In this document: positions 9,931 to 17,949 of the stretch, piece by piece
Position numbering within the stretch: position 1 is the stretch's first letter
How the letters are laid out: the number at the start of each line of letters is the position of its first letter
From: Rhodococcus sp. 4CII
GTDB lineage: Bacteria; Actinomycetota; Actinomycetes; Mycobacteriales; Mycobacteriaceae
Assembly: GCF_014256275.1 (NCBI RefSeq)
Contig: NZ_JACCFE010000002.1
Coordinates: forward strand, 2,914,001-2,978,000
Reading direction: 5' to 3'
Length of the DNA: 64,000 nucleotides
The notes under the pieces: model-generated
What the model saw: the letters and a program-made list of their open reading frames with translations, nothing else
Databases searched by the model: none
Told to the model about the DNA's origin: nothing
Position numbers and translations under genes: made by a program

Positions 9931-11469
9931 ATGACACGAACAGCGTCCTCCTCCGAAGGGGACACCATCCCCGGCGCACACCTGGCCGGCGCGGGGCTGA
10001 TCAAGCCCGGCTACCACCCGCGGCTGACCAACGACGATCTCGCGCCGCTGAAGACGCAGTCGTGGTCGTCGTACAACATCTTCGCGTTCTGGATGTCCGA
10101 CGTACACAGCGTCGGCGGGTACGTCACCGCAGGCAGCCTGTTCGCGCTCGGCCTGACGAGCTGGCAGGTCCTCATCGCCCTGGTGGTCGGCATCGCGATC
10201 GTCAACGTGTTCGCGAACCTGGTGGCCAAACCCAGTCAGGTCACCGGCGTTCCCTATCCGGTCATGTGCCGCAGCGCTTTCGGCGTTCTCGGCGCAAACG
10301 TGCCGGCCGTCATCCGGGGACTCATCGCGGTGGCATGGTACGGAATCCAGACCTATCTGGCGTCGCACGCATTCGTGATCCTCGGACTGAAGATCTGGCC
10401 GGGCCTGGCGCCGTGGGCGGACGTGCACGAACACGGTTTCCTCGGACTGTCGGCCCTCGGCTGGGCCGGATTCATGACGATGTGGGTGCTGCAGGCGCTG
10501 GTCTTCTGGCGCGGCATGGAGAGCATCCGCAAGTTCATCGACTTCTGCGGCCCCGCGGTGTACGTGGTGATGATGATGCTCGCGATCTATCTGATCAGCG
10601 AGGCCGGGTGGTCGAACATCAGCCTGAACCTCGGCGAGGTGAACTACACCGGGTGGTCGGCCGCGCCCGTCGTGCTGGGTGCGATCGCCCTTGTCGTGTC
10701 GTACTTCTCGGGCCCGATGCTCAACTTCGGCGACTTCTCCCGGTACGGCAAGACGTTCGACGCGGTCAAGCGCGGCAACTTCCTCGGCCTCCCGGTCAAC
10801 TTCCTGTTCTTCTCCATCCTCACCGTCGTCACCGCCTCCGCCACCCTGCCCGTGTACGGGCGCCTGATCACCGATCCGGTCGAGACGGTCGCGCAAATGG
10901 ACAACCTGTTCGCCGTCGTCCTCGGTCTCCTCACCTTCATCGTCGCCACCATCGGTATCAACATCGTCGCCAACTTCGTCTCCCCTGCATTCGACTTCTC
11001 GCACGTCAGCCCGCAGCGGATCAGCTGGCGGACGGGCGGGATGATCGCCGCGGTCGGGTCCGTCCTGATCACGCCGTGGAACCTGTACAACAATCCCGAG
11101 GTGATCCACTACACGCTCGAGACGCTGGGCGCGTTCATCGGGCCGCTGTTCGGAATCCTCATCGCGGACTACTACCTGGTGCGCAGGCAGCAGGTGATCG
11201 TGGACGACATGTTCACCATGTCCGAAGGCGGAACATACTGGTACAAGAAGGGTTACAACCCGGCCGCGATCATCTCGACCGTCGTCGGAGCGCTGGTGGC
11301 CGTCGTTCCCGTGGTCCTGAAGGCCCAGCCGTTCGGACTCGACGTGTGGGGCATGGCGGGCGCCGCCCAGTATTCGTGGTTCCTGGGAATGGGCGTCGGC
11401 TTCGCCTGCTACCTGCTCCTGTCCGCCGGTGCCCGGCGAGCGCATCGCACGGCCACGATCGACGCCTAG
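9931..11469 (+). CDS. NCS1-family nucleobase/allantoin permease
   Basis: A 512-residue membrane transporter of the NCS1 family (allantoin, uracil, hydantoin and related substrates, with cation symport). Twelve hydrophobic segments can be traced. NCS1 signatures include NDDLAPLKTQSWSSYNIFAFW at the N-terminus, whose core is the SWSSYN motif, followed by VTGVPYPVMCRSAFG and SPAFDFSHV. The ATG follows GGGAG by 8 nt. The context between allantoin hydrolases and an allantoin-type racemase makes allantoin the best substrate guess. Confidence 0.9.
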   Translation: MTRTASSSEGDTIPGAHLAGAGLIKPGYHPRLTNDDLAPLKTQSWSSYNIFAFWMSDVHSVGGYVTAGSLFALGLTSWQVLIALVVGIAIVNVFANLVAKPSQVTGVPYPVMCRSAFGVLGANVPAVIRGLIAVAWYGIQTYLASHAFVILGLKIWPGLAPWADVHEHGFLGLSALGWAGFMTMWVLQALVFWRGMESIRKFIDFCGPAVYVVMMMLAIYLISEAGWSNISLNLGEVNYTGWSAAPVVLGAIALVVSYFSGPMLNFGDFSRYGKTFDAVKRGNFLGLPVNFLFFSILTVVTASATLPVYGRLITDPVETVAQMDNLFAVVLGLLTFIVATIGINIVANFVSPAFDFSHVSPQRISWRTGGMIAAVGSVLITPWNLYNNPEVIHYTLETLGAFIGPLFGILIADYYLVRRQQVIVDDMFTMSEGGTYWYKKGYNPAAIISTVVGALVAVVPVVLKAQPFGLDVWGMAGAAQYSWFLGMGVGFACYLLLSAGARRAHRTATIDA

Positions 11470-11481
11470 GTTCGACCTCAC

Positions 11482-12210
11482 GTGCTCATCAAGGTCGTCA
11501 ATCCCAACACCACGCAGTCGATGACCGACAAGATCGGCGACTGCGCCCGGTCCGTCGCGGGCCCCGGGACGCTCGTCGAGGCGGTGAGCCCGAAGATGGG
11601 TCCCGCCTCGATCGAGAGTCACTACGACGAAGCACTCAGTGTCCCCGGACTTCTCGACGAGATCGCGCGCGGCGAGGAGGCCGGGGTGGACGGGTACGTG
11701 ATCGCATGCTTCGGCGACCCGGGCCTCGACGCGGCCCGCGAACTGGCGTCCGGTCCCGTGCTCGGAATCGCCGAGGCGGCCATGCACGCCGCGAGCTTCC
11801 TCGGCCGCGGGTTCAGCGTCGTCACGACGCTGGGGCGCACCCGGGGCCGGGCGTGGGAACTCGCCGAACGGTACGGAATGCAACGCTTCTGCCTCGGCGT
11901 CCATGCGTGCGAGATCGCCGTCCTCGACCTCGACAGCGATCCTGATGCCGTGAAGGTGATCACGGAGGCGTGCCGCGCCGCCGTCACCGAGGACGGTTCG
12001 GACGCGATCGTGCTGGGCTGCGCCGGCATGGCCGACCTGTGCGCCGTCCTCTCGGCCGACCTCGGGGTGCCCGTGGTCGACGGCGTGGCCGCGGCCACCC
12101 TCATGGTGCAGTCCCTCGTGACTCTCGGCCTCCGGACCGGTGCGCGCGGCGAGTTCGCGCCGCCCCTCCCCAAGGCGTACACCGGACTGCTCGACGGCTT
12201 CGGTCGCTGA
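11482..12210 (+). CDS. hydantoin/allantoin racemase (Asp/Glu racemase family)
   Basis: A 242-residue cofactor-independent racemase. The two catalytic cysteines are visible in YVIACFGDPG (near residue 76) and IVLGCAGMADL (near 178). The N-terminal VVNPNTTQSM and the length match hydantoin/allantoin racemases rather than glutamate racemases. Racemisation would let a stereospecific PuuE use both allantoin enantiomers. It starts at GTG 13 bp after the permease and is probably cotranscribed with it. Confidence 0.88.
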   Translation: MLIKVVNPNTTQSMTDKIGDCARSVAGPGTLVEAVSPKMGPASIESHYDEALSVPGLLDEIARGEEAGVDGYVIACFGDPGLDAARELASGPVLGIAEAAMHAASFLGRGFSVVTTLGRTRGRAWELAERYGMQRFCLGVHACEIAVLDLDSDPDAVKVITEACRAAVTEDGSDAIVLGCAGMADLCAVLSADLGVPVVDGVAAATLMVQSLVTLGLRTGARGEFAPPLPKAYTGLLDGFGR

Positions 12211-12256
12211 ACCACCGCTACAGCGGAAAACCGGGGAATGCCGCGTCACCTCTTGC

Positions 12257-12301
12257 GTGATCTGTGATCACAAATTACTCTGAAGAGAGTTACATCACAG
12301 A
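12257..12301. promoter_or_regulatory. TGTGATCACA palindrome and mirrored half-site before MFS gene
   Basis: A perfect 10-bp palindrome TGTGATCACA lies at 12263-12272. In addition TCTGTGAT (12261-12268) is mirrored by ATCACAGA (12294-12301). The ten bases GTGATCTGTG at 12257-12266 recur in inverted form (CACAGATCAC) at 15928-15937, right at the start of the second GntR gene. This suggests a shared GntR site for both genes. The rest of the 264-bp gap (12211-12474) is AT-rich leader DNA without a gene. Confidence 0.5.
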
Positions 12302-12474
12302 GCAGCGGCCGCACCGATCGACATCTTCGATCCTCGTGTCCGCACCCGCCTCTGTCCCCAGGTACATCCAGAATCGGTCCGCGACGCTGCGGAACGATCG
12401 AGCCACGAACCGACTGGCTCGACATGCATTTCGCCGCAACGAAATTCGCATTATCGTCGAAGAGGAGCCTCGAC

Positions 12475-13830
12475 ATGACGACCAATCCATTGGACGACGC
12501 ACCGCTGTCCAGATTTCACAAAAAGCTGGCGGTGTTCTCGTCGGGAGGGCCGTTCCTCGACGGCTACGTTCTGTCGATCATCGGTGTCGCGATGGTGCAG
12601 TTCGCAGATCAGTGGAGCCTGTCGTCCGTCGAGCAGGGGTTGGTCGGTGCGTCGTCCCTGATCGGCATTCTCCTCGGTGCCTACGCCGGCGGATGGCTGA
12701 CCGACAAGTTCGGTCGTGAAATCCTGTTCACCCTGGACCTGATCGCCATCATCGTGTTCTCGGTGGCGCAGTTCTTCGTCCAGGACGTGGTCTGGTTGAT
12801 CATCCTGCGTCTGTTGATCGGCATGGCCGTGGGCGCGGACTACCCGATCGCCACATCGCTGCTGACCGAGTTCACACCACGCAAGTATCGAGGGCCGTTC
12901 CTCGGCGCGTTCGTCGCCATGTGGTTCGTCGGCGCTGCCGCCGCCTACGTCGTCGGCGAATTCCTGGCACGCACCGGCCACGACGACGCATGGCGGTGGA
13001 TGCTGGCCAGCGCCGCAGCGCCCGCGATCATCATCGTCCTGGCCCGCGTCGGCACACCCGAGTCGCCCCGCTGGCTCGCCGGCAAGGGACGACTCGAGGA
13101 GGCGAACGAGGTGATGCGCAAGGTCTACGGCCCCCACGTGAGCATCGCGGACCTGCCCCAGGAAGAAGACGCGAACGTCAGCGTCAAGGATCTCCTCCGC
13201 TCCGGATACGGCAAGCGGATGGCGTTCATCACCCTGTTCTGGACGTGCTCGATCGTCCCGCTGTTCGCGGTCTACGCATTCGCACCGGCCATTCTCGGCG
13301 CGCTCGAGCTCGAAGGCGACGCCGCGCACTTCGGGTCGGCGTTCATCACGATCCTGTTCCTGGCCGGCTGCGTCGTCGCCCTGCTGCTGGTGAACCGAAT
13401 GGGCCGGCGACCCCTGCTCATTCACAGCTTCCTGTGGTCCGGACTCGCCCTGCTGGCCCTCGGACTCTTCCCCGAGGCTCCGAGCATGATCATCATGGCA
13501 CTGTTCGCCGTCTACGCCATCGTCATCGGCGGTAGCCAGATCCTGCAGTGGGTGTACCCGAACGAGCTGTTCCCCACCGAGGTCCGTGGCTCCGCGGTCG
13601 GTATGGCGTCCTCGCTCAGCCGCATCGGAGCAGCGGTCGGAACCTTCCTGGTCCCGCTGTCACTCAGCGGTATCGGCATCGGCCCCACGATGCTGATCGC
13701 GGCAGCGATCACCCTGATCGGCGCCGTCCTGTCGCAGTTCATGGCACCCGAGACCCGCGGAATGTCGCTCACCGAGAGCGCCGCCCTGACCCCCACCCGC
13801 TCAACCCAGCCGATCCCCTCCGCCTCCTAG
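12475..13830 (+). CDS. MFS transporter, sugar-porter-like
   Basis: A 451-residue major facilitator with twelve hydrophobic segments. MFS signatures are DGYVLSIIGVAM in the first helix, GGWLTDKFGRE in the loop between helices 2 and 3, PRKYRG after helix 4, VNRMGRRPLL between helices 8 and 9, and YPNELFPTEVRGSAVGMASS near helix 10. This pattern is that of the sugar porter/metabolite:H+ symporter group. The ATG at 12475 has AGAGGAG upstream and is preferred over 12424. The substrate is unknown; the location suggests a purine-pathway or related metabolite. A perfect 19-bp hairpin follows the gene. Confidence 0.85.
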   Translation: MTTNPLDDAPLSRFHKKLAVFSSGGPFLDGYVLSIIGVAMVQFADQWSLSSVEQGLVGASSLIGILLGAYAGGWLTDKFGREILFTLDLIAIIVFSVAQFFVQDVVWLIILRLLIGMAVGADYPIATSLLTEFTPRKYRGPFLGAFVAMWFVGAAAAYVVGEFLARTGHDDAWRWMLASAAAPAIIIVLARVGTPESPRWLAGKGRLEEANEVMRKVYGPHVSIADLPQEEDANVSVKDLLRSGYGKRMAFITLFWTCSIVPLFAVYAFAPAILGALELEGDAAHFGSAFITILFLAGCVVALLLVNRMGRRPLLIHSFLWSGLALLALGLFPEAPSMIIMALFAVYAIVIGGSQILQWVYPNELFPTEVRGSAVGMASSLSRIGAAVGTFLVPLSLSGIGIGPTMLIAAAITLIGAVLSQFMAPETRGMSLTESAALTPTRSTQPIPSAS

Positions 13831-13845
13831 GCTGCCTCGACCAAC

Positions 13846-13888
13846 CAGTGGTGGGGTTGCACCCAGAACGGGTGCAACCCCACCACTG
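13846..13888. terminator. strong hairpin between MFS and XRE genes
   Basis: A perfect 19-bp stem (13846-13864 with 13870-13888) closes a 5-nt AGAAC loop. It lies 15 bp after the MFS stop and 22 bp before the stop of the converging XRE gene. It is therefore positioned to terminate transcription from both sides. Confidence 0.8.
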
Positions 13889-13910
13889 CTGTATGTGTCG
13901 ACGAGGTCTA

Positions 13911-14177
13911 CTACCCGGTTTCCTGCAGGTCCATGTCGGGAAGGCAGATGCGGGCGAGATCGTCCAGCGGAATCTCCAGCACGGCCGCGAGCGCGGCGAC
14001 CGTCGTGAAGGCAGGGGTCGCCAGGCGCCCCGTCTCGATCTTGCGCAGGGTCTCGGGCGAGATCGACGCGGCGTGCGCCACTTCGGCGGGCTTGCGGTCG
14101 CCTCGCGCCTGCCGGAGATAAGCGCCGAGTCGCTTGCCGGCAGCACGCTGCTGCGGCGTCAATGGGGATCGGACCAT
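13911..14177 (-). CDS. XRE-family transcriptional regulator
   Basis: An 88-residue single-domain DNA-binding protein. The helix-turn-helix runs from about residue 14 to 70: GKRLGAYLRQARGDRKPAEVAHAA is the first half and SISPETLRKIETGRLATPAF holds the recognition helix, followed by ALAAVLEIPLDDLARI. There is no effector domain. It diverges from the methionine aminopeptidase gene, and two GGTAT-N4-ATACC dyads lie in the gap, so it probably represses itself and that gene. Confidence 0.88.
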   Translation of the reverse strand: MVRSPLTPQQRAAGKRLGAYLRQARGDRKPAEVAHAASISPETLRKIETGRLATPAFTTVAALAAVLEIPLDDLARICLPDMDLQETG

Positions 14178-14196
14178 ACGACAAGGATACCCACCC

Positions 14197-14243
14197 TCGG
14201 TATGAAAATACCGAACTCTCCATTAGTCTGGTATTTCTATACC
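14197..14243. promoter_or_regulatory. paired GGTAT-N4-ATACC operators
   Basis: Site 1 is TCGGTAT-gaaa-ATACCGA (14197-14214). Site 2 is GGTAT-ttct-ATACC (14230-14243). Their centres are 31 bp apart, about three turns of B-DNA, so two dimers would bind the same face. The sites lie between the divergent XRE and aminopeptidase genes. The link to the XRE protein is inference from position. Confidence 0.65.
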
Positions 14244-14267
14244 GATTTGTCGGCGAGGATGTGGAGA

Positions 14268-15047
14268 GTGAAACGCGTGTTGGAACTGAAGACGCCAGAG
14301 GAGATCGAGGCGATGCGGAACACCGGCGCCTTCATCGCCGGACTGCTCGACGACCTGCACTCGCGCGCCCTGGCGGGGGTGAATCTGCTCGACCTCGAAC
14401 ACCGCGCCCGCCAGTTGATCGAGGAGCGTGGGGCGGTGTCCTGCTACTGGGACTACTCGCCGTCGTTCGGCCGCGGCCCGTTCCGCAACGTGATCTGCCT
14501 GTCCGTCAACGATGCGGTGCTCCACGGCCTGCCGCACGATTACGTTCTGCGCGACGGTGACCTGCTGAGCATGGACATCGCGGTATCGATCGACGGATGG
14601 GTGGCCGACTCGGCGCGCAGCCTGATCGTCGGCACACCCCGAGCCGACGACGAGCGGCTGATCGAGGCCACCGAACGCGCCCTCGCCGCCGGGATCGCCG
14701 CCGCACGTCCAGGTGGTCGTCTCGGTGACATCTCCGCGGCGATCGGCGCGGTCGCAGCCGACTACGGCTACCCGGTCAACACCGAGTTCGGCGGCCACGG
14801 TCTCGGTCGAACCATGCACGAAGACCCGCACGTCTCCAACCAGGGACGCGCCGGACGGGGCCTGGTGCTCAAGCCCGGCCTGACCCTCGCGCTCGAGCCC
14901 TGGTTCGCCCGGGGCACCGACAAAATCGTCTACGACCCGGACGGATGGACCATCCGATCGGCCGACGGATCGCGGACCGCCCACAGCGAACACACGATCG
15001 CGATCACCGACGGTGAACCGCTCGTCCTGACGCGCCGCGCGGCATGA
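14268..15047 (+). CDS. map: methionine aminopeptidase, type I
   Basis: A 259-residue type I methionine aminopeptidase that removes N-terminal Met from nascent proteins. The metal ligands are visible as MDIAV...WVADSARS (two Asp), GGHGLGRTMHEDP (His), LALEPWF (Glu) and AHSEHTIAI (Glu). There is no N-terminal zinc finger. GTG 14268 (VKRVLELKTPEEI) has GAGG 8 nt upstream; ATG 14259 is also possible. A divergent XRE repressor and two dyads suggest that this copy is conditionally expressed, and it is probably not the sole map gene of the cell. It is an outsider among the purine genes. Confidence 0.9.
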   Translation: MKRVLELKTPEEIEAMRNTGAFIAGLLDDLHSRALAGVNLLDLEHRARQLIEERGAVSCYWDYSPSFGRGPFRNVICLSVNDAVLHGLPHDYVLRDGDLLSMDIAVSIDGWVADSARSLIVGTPRADDERLIEATERALAAGIAAARPGGRLGDISAAIGAVAADYGYPVNTEFGGHGLGRTMHEDPHVSNQGRAGRGLVLKPGLTLALEPWFARGTDKIVYDPDGWTIRSADGSRTAHSEHTIAITDGEPLVLTRRAA

Positions 15048-15062
15048 GGCACGCGCGGCCGG

Positions 15063-15234
15063 TCAGTTGTCCGATGCGGCGACCGACGCCCTGATCAGGG
15101 AGGCGACTCGTTCCGCCTCCGGGTACGCCCCGTCAGTGCCCGCGGTCTCGGAGGTGTAGTCACCGGCGAAGTGGAGGGAGCCCACCGAGGCCTGGAGGTC
15201 GGCCAGATTCGCGGTGCGGTCGGCGCGGGTTCGC
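15063..15234 (-). pseudogene. remnant of a flavin amine oxidase (C-terminus only)
   Basis: This frame encodes ANLADLQASVGSLHFAGDY, then TSETAGTDGAYPEAERVA and a stop after AASDN. GxLHFAGDYTS...GSxxGAxxSGxRVA is the C-terminal FAD-contacting segment of flavin amine oxidases. No upstream FAD-binding N-terminus (GxGxxG) exists: the frame immediately runs into the regulator gene that stops at 15235. Only about 50 residues of an expected 450 or so remain. It is best read as a gene fragment left by a deletion. Confidence 0.55.
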
Positions 15235-15924
15235 CTACCCCGCGCTCGCCGACGCAGCCTGTTCGGAGGCCAGAAGTGCCTTGATGCGGTCGGTCGCATT
15301 GAGGAGCGATTCGTCGTTGACCGCGGCCGCCGATCCGCCCGAATGGTCCCGGGCCGCCGCAACGAGGCGCTCCTGGAACCGCCACAGCGAGTCGTCCGCC
15401 GGGTCGTTCAGGCTTCCCTGCGCACCCACGATCTTGTATGCGCGACAGTGATTCCACAGGTTACGGATCGACTGCAGCAGAACCGGATTCGCCGCAGCGG
15501 TGTACAGGATCGACAGCAGCGCCTCGTCGTGGTCGAGGTAGGCGACCACACGCCCTTCGGTGGCGGCGACTCGCATCAGGTCGTATTCGGTCTGCATTCG
15601 GTCGCAGTCCTCGCGAGTGATCCGCTGGGCGCCCAGCCGGGCGGCCTCCACTTCGAGCAGACGGCGTACGTCGTACACATGCACCAATTCGGCGAGGGTC
15701 AGGCCCTTGACCACAGCTCCCTTGTGCGGCACGCGTTCGGCCAGGCCGGCCTCCTCGAGCCGGCGGATCGCCTCGCGCACCGGCATGACGCTCGTGCCCA
15801 CCTGTTCGGCGAGATCGCGCACCCGCAGGCGGGCTCCGGCCGGCAGCTCGCCGGTCATGATTGCCTCATGAATCATCGAGTAGACCTGATCGGTCAACAG
15901 TGTCGGCTCGGCGCGCTTGGTCAT
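15235..15924 (-). CDS. GntR-family regulator (FCD subfamily)
   Basis: A 229-residue GntR regulator. The winged helix is at about residues 8-75 (LTDQVYSMIHEAIMTGELPAG, then VGTSVMPVREAIRRLEEAGL). The FCD domain follows with DHDEALLSILYTAAANPVLL as its ligand/metal region. The ATG at 15924 is preferred; a GTG lies two codons upstream. It is divergent from uraD. Its own start region carries CACAGATCAC, the inverse of a sequence before the MFS gene at 12475. It may regulate that transporter, itself, and the uraD-xdh unit. Confidence 0.87.
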   Translation of the reverse strand: MTKRAEPTLLTDQVYSMIHEAIMTGELPAGARLRVRDLAEQVGTSVMPVREAIRRLEEAGLAERVPHKGAVVKGLTLAELVHVYDVRRLLEVEAARLGAQRITREDCDRMQTEYDLMRVAATEGRVVAYLDHDEALLSILYTAAANPVLLQSIRNLWNHCRAYKIVGAQGSLNDPADDSLWRFQERLVAAARDHSGGSAAAVNDESLLNATDRIKALLASEQAASASAG

Positions 15925-15927
15925 GAC

Positions 15928-16016
15928 CACAGATCACATATTAACTGTCAATCGAGTCTCAGTAGCGCTCCGCGCCCGTGCGCCATAGTGGTAGCCAGAG
16001 CTACCGAAAAGGCGCA
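15928..16016. promoter_or_regulatory. intergenic control region gntR/uraD
   Basis: CACAGATCAC (15928-15937), followed by ATATTAAC, overlaps the gntR start and matches the inverse of 12257-12266. Nearer uraD lie nested dyads: GGTAGC-caga-GCTACC (15990-16005) inside TGCGCC (15979-15984) and GGCGCA (16011-16016). These are candidate operators for the divergent gntR and purine genes. Confidence 0.4.
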
Positions 16017-16032
16017 CGAGCGAGGAGCCCTC

Positions 16033-16548
16033 ATGACCGCACCGCCCGGCCTGATCGAGTTCGACGCACTGAGCGACGCCCAGGCCGTCGACCTGCTCGT
16101 GCGGTGCTGCTCGTCGACCGTGTGGGCTCGGCGGGTGGCTGCCGCCCGGCCGTTCCGGTCCGCCGACGCCCTGTACCGCGCCGCCGAAGACGTTCTGGCC
16201 GCCCTGACCGAATCCGAGGTCGACGCGGCCCTGGCCGGCCATCCGAGGATCGGCGACCGCGCCGACAACCCGTCGTCCGCGCGCGAACAGTCGGCGGTCG
16301 CGTCCGCCGACGACGACGTCCGCGCTCGACTGCGTGCCGGTAACGAGGCGTACGAGCAGAAATTCGGGCACGTCTACCTGGTGTGTGCGTCCGGTCGGTC
16401 GGCGCAGGAACTGCTCGACGTGCTGCACGAGCGTCTCGGCAACGACGCCGCGACGGAACGCACCATCCTGCGGTCCGAACTGGCCGCCATCAACCGGATC
16501 CGCCTCGAACGCCTTCTCGACGAGATCGAAAGCGGGCAACTCCGATGA
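16033..16548 (+). CDS. uraD: OHCU decarboxylase
   Basis: A 171-residue 2-oxo-4-hydroxy-4-carboxy-5-ureidoimidazoline decarboxylase, which makes (S)-allantoin in the last step of urate oxidation. The catalytic motif HPRIGD is at about residue 69. FGHVYLVCASGRSAQELL and the C-terminal AAINRIRLERLL are family hallmarks. GAGGAG precedes the ATG. The gene overlaps the next one by 4 bp (ATGA). Its usual partners urate oxidase and HIU hydrolase are not in this window. Confidence 0.93.
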   Translation: MTAPPGLIEFDALSDAQAVDLLVRCCSSTVWARRVAAARPFRSADALYRAAEDVLAALTESEVDAALAGHPRIGDRADNPSSAREQSAVASADDDVRARLRAGNEAYEQKFGHVYLVCASGRSAQELLDVLHERLGNDAATERTILRSELAAINRIRLERLLDEIESGQLR

Positions 16549-17945
16549 CCGATCCCGCCGGTGACATCGCGGACGGCCGGACCCAGGCCACGGGCACCGT
16601 CGTCGTCTCCGGTGCGTACGTGGCCACGGTCGACGACGCGGGCACCGAGTACCCCGACGGTTACGTTGTGGTGCGGGGCAACCGCATCGTCGACGTCGGC
16701 GCCGGACCCGCACCGGTGGTCGACGGCGCCCGGGTGGTCGACGGTCGCGGTTGCCTGCTCACCCCCGGACTGGTGAACACCCACCATCACCTGTACCAGT
16801 GGATCACCCGCGGGCTCGCCGCCGACGACACCCTGTTCGGCTGGCTGACCACCCTCTACCCGATCTGGGCGGGCATCGACGCCGACGCCGTCCGGACCGC
16901 GGCCACCGGCGGACTCGCCTGGCTGGCCAAGCACGGGTGCACCACCACGACGGACCACCACTACGTCGTGCCGCGCGACGGTGGCGACGTTTTCGGTGCC
17001 GAGATCGAGGCCGCGCAGACCGTCGGGTTACGGTTCCACCCCAGCCGAGGGTCGATGGACCTCGGCCACAGCCGGGGCGGGCTGCCACCGGATTCGGTGG
17101 TGGAGCGTCTCGACGACATCCTGACGGGCACCCAGGACGTCATCGACCGCTGGCACGACCCGGCGCCCGACGCGATGCTGAGGATCGCGGTGGCGCCCTG
17201 CTCACCGTTCTCCGTCACCGGCGATCTGTTGACCGAGGCGGCGGCACTCGCCCGTTCCGCCGGGGTGCGGCTGCACACCCATCTCGCGGAAACCCTTGAC
17301 GAGCAGGACTTCTGCCTCGAGAGGTTCGGCTGCACCCCACTGCAGTACATGGAACGACTCGGCTGGGTCGGCCCCGACGTCTGGTATGCCCACGCCGTCC
17401 ACCTCGACGACGACGCGATCGGCACGATGGCCGGCACCGGCACCGGCGCCGCCCACTGCCCCACGTCGAATGCCCGCCTCGGGGCGGGGATCGCCCGCGC
17501 CACGGACCTCCACGCCGCCGGGGTCCCGTTGGGACTCGGTGTCGACGGCGCCGCGAGCAACGAGGCGTGCAACATGCTCGAGGAGGCCCGGCACGCCGTG
17601 CTGTTCGCCCGGGCCCGCGGCGGTCCGCGCGAGATGACGGTGCGCACCGCCCTCGCACTCGCCACGCGAGGCGGGGCCCGAGTGCTCGGCCGCGACGACG
17701 ACCTCGGCTCCCTCGAGCCCGGCAAACTCGCCGATCTCGCGCTGTGGCGGGTCGACACCCTCGCGCATTCCGGCATCACCGACCCGGTCGCCGCGCTCGT
17801 CCTCGGCGTCACTCCGCCGCTGGAGTTGCTGCTGGTGAACGGGCGGTCGGTCGTCGAGCGTGGGAGAGTGATCACTGTGAACGAGGAGAGCGTCGCCGCG
17901 GAGGTCGAGCGGGCCCACCGGGCCCTGGTGTTTCGGGCGGGGTGA
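16545..17945 (+). CDS. 8-oxoguanine/guanine deaminase-like amidohydrolase
   Basis: A 466-residue metal-dependent amidohydrolase. The ligands are visible: NTHHHLYQ (HxH metal site), HTHLAETLDE (His and catalytic Glu), HAVHLDD (His) and GVDGAASNE (Asp). CPTSNARLGAG is typical of the ATZ/TRZ-like branch that contains 8-oxoguanine deaminase. The likely reaction is deamination of 8-oxoguanine to urate, or of a related purine. Cotranslation with uraD and the xanthine dehydrogenase genes supports a purine substrate. A guanine deaminase or triazine-type hydrolase remains possible. Confidence 0.85.
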   Translation: MTDPAGDIADGRTQATGTVVVSGAYVATVDDAGTEYPDGYVVVRGNRIVDVGAGPAPVVDGARVVDGRGCLLTPGLVNTHHHLYQWITRGLAADDTLFGWLTTLYPIWAGIDADAVRTAATGGLAWLAKHGCTTTTDHHYVVPRDGGDVFGAEIEAAQTVGLRFHPSRGSMDLGHSRGGLPPDSVVERLDDILTGTQDVIDRWHDPAPDAMLRIAVAPCSPFSVTGDLLTEAAALARSAGVRLHTHLAETLDEQDFCLERFGCTPLQYMERLGWVGPDVWYAHAVHLDDDAIGTMAGTGTGAAHCPTSNARLGAGIARATDLHAAGVPLGLGVDGAASNEACNMLEEARHAVLFARARGGPREMTVRTALALATRGGARVLGRDDDLGSLEPGKLADLALWRVDTLAHSGITDPVAALVLGVTPPLELLLVNGRSVVERGRVITVNEESVAAEVERAHRALVFRAG

Positions 17946-17949
17946 CAGC

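Noticed and set aside
9843..11945. 700-residue plus-strand frame
   Set aside because: It overlaps the NCS1 permease out of frame and is Arg/Pro-rich; the permease has clear family motifs.
9886..12249. 787-residue open frame on the minus strand
   Set aside because: It is antisense to the permease and racemase genes, has His/Asp/Arg-rich low-complexity composition and no recognisable domain. It is a shadow of high-GC codon usage.
13846..13888. tRNA or small RNA gene
   Set aside because: It is a single perfect stem with a 5-nt loop and no cloverleaf; its position between converging genes fits a terminator.
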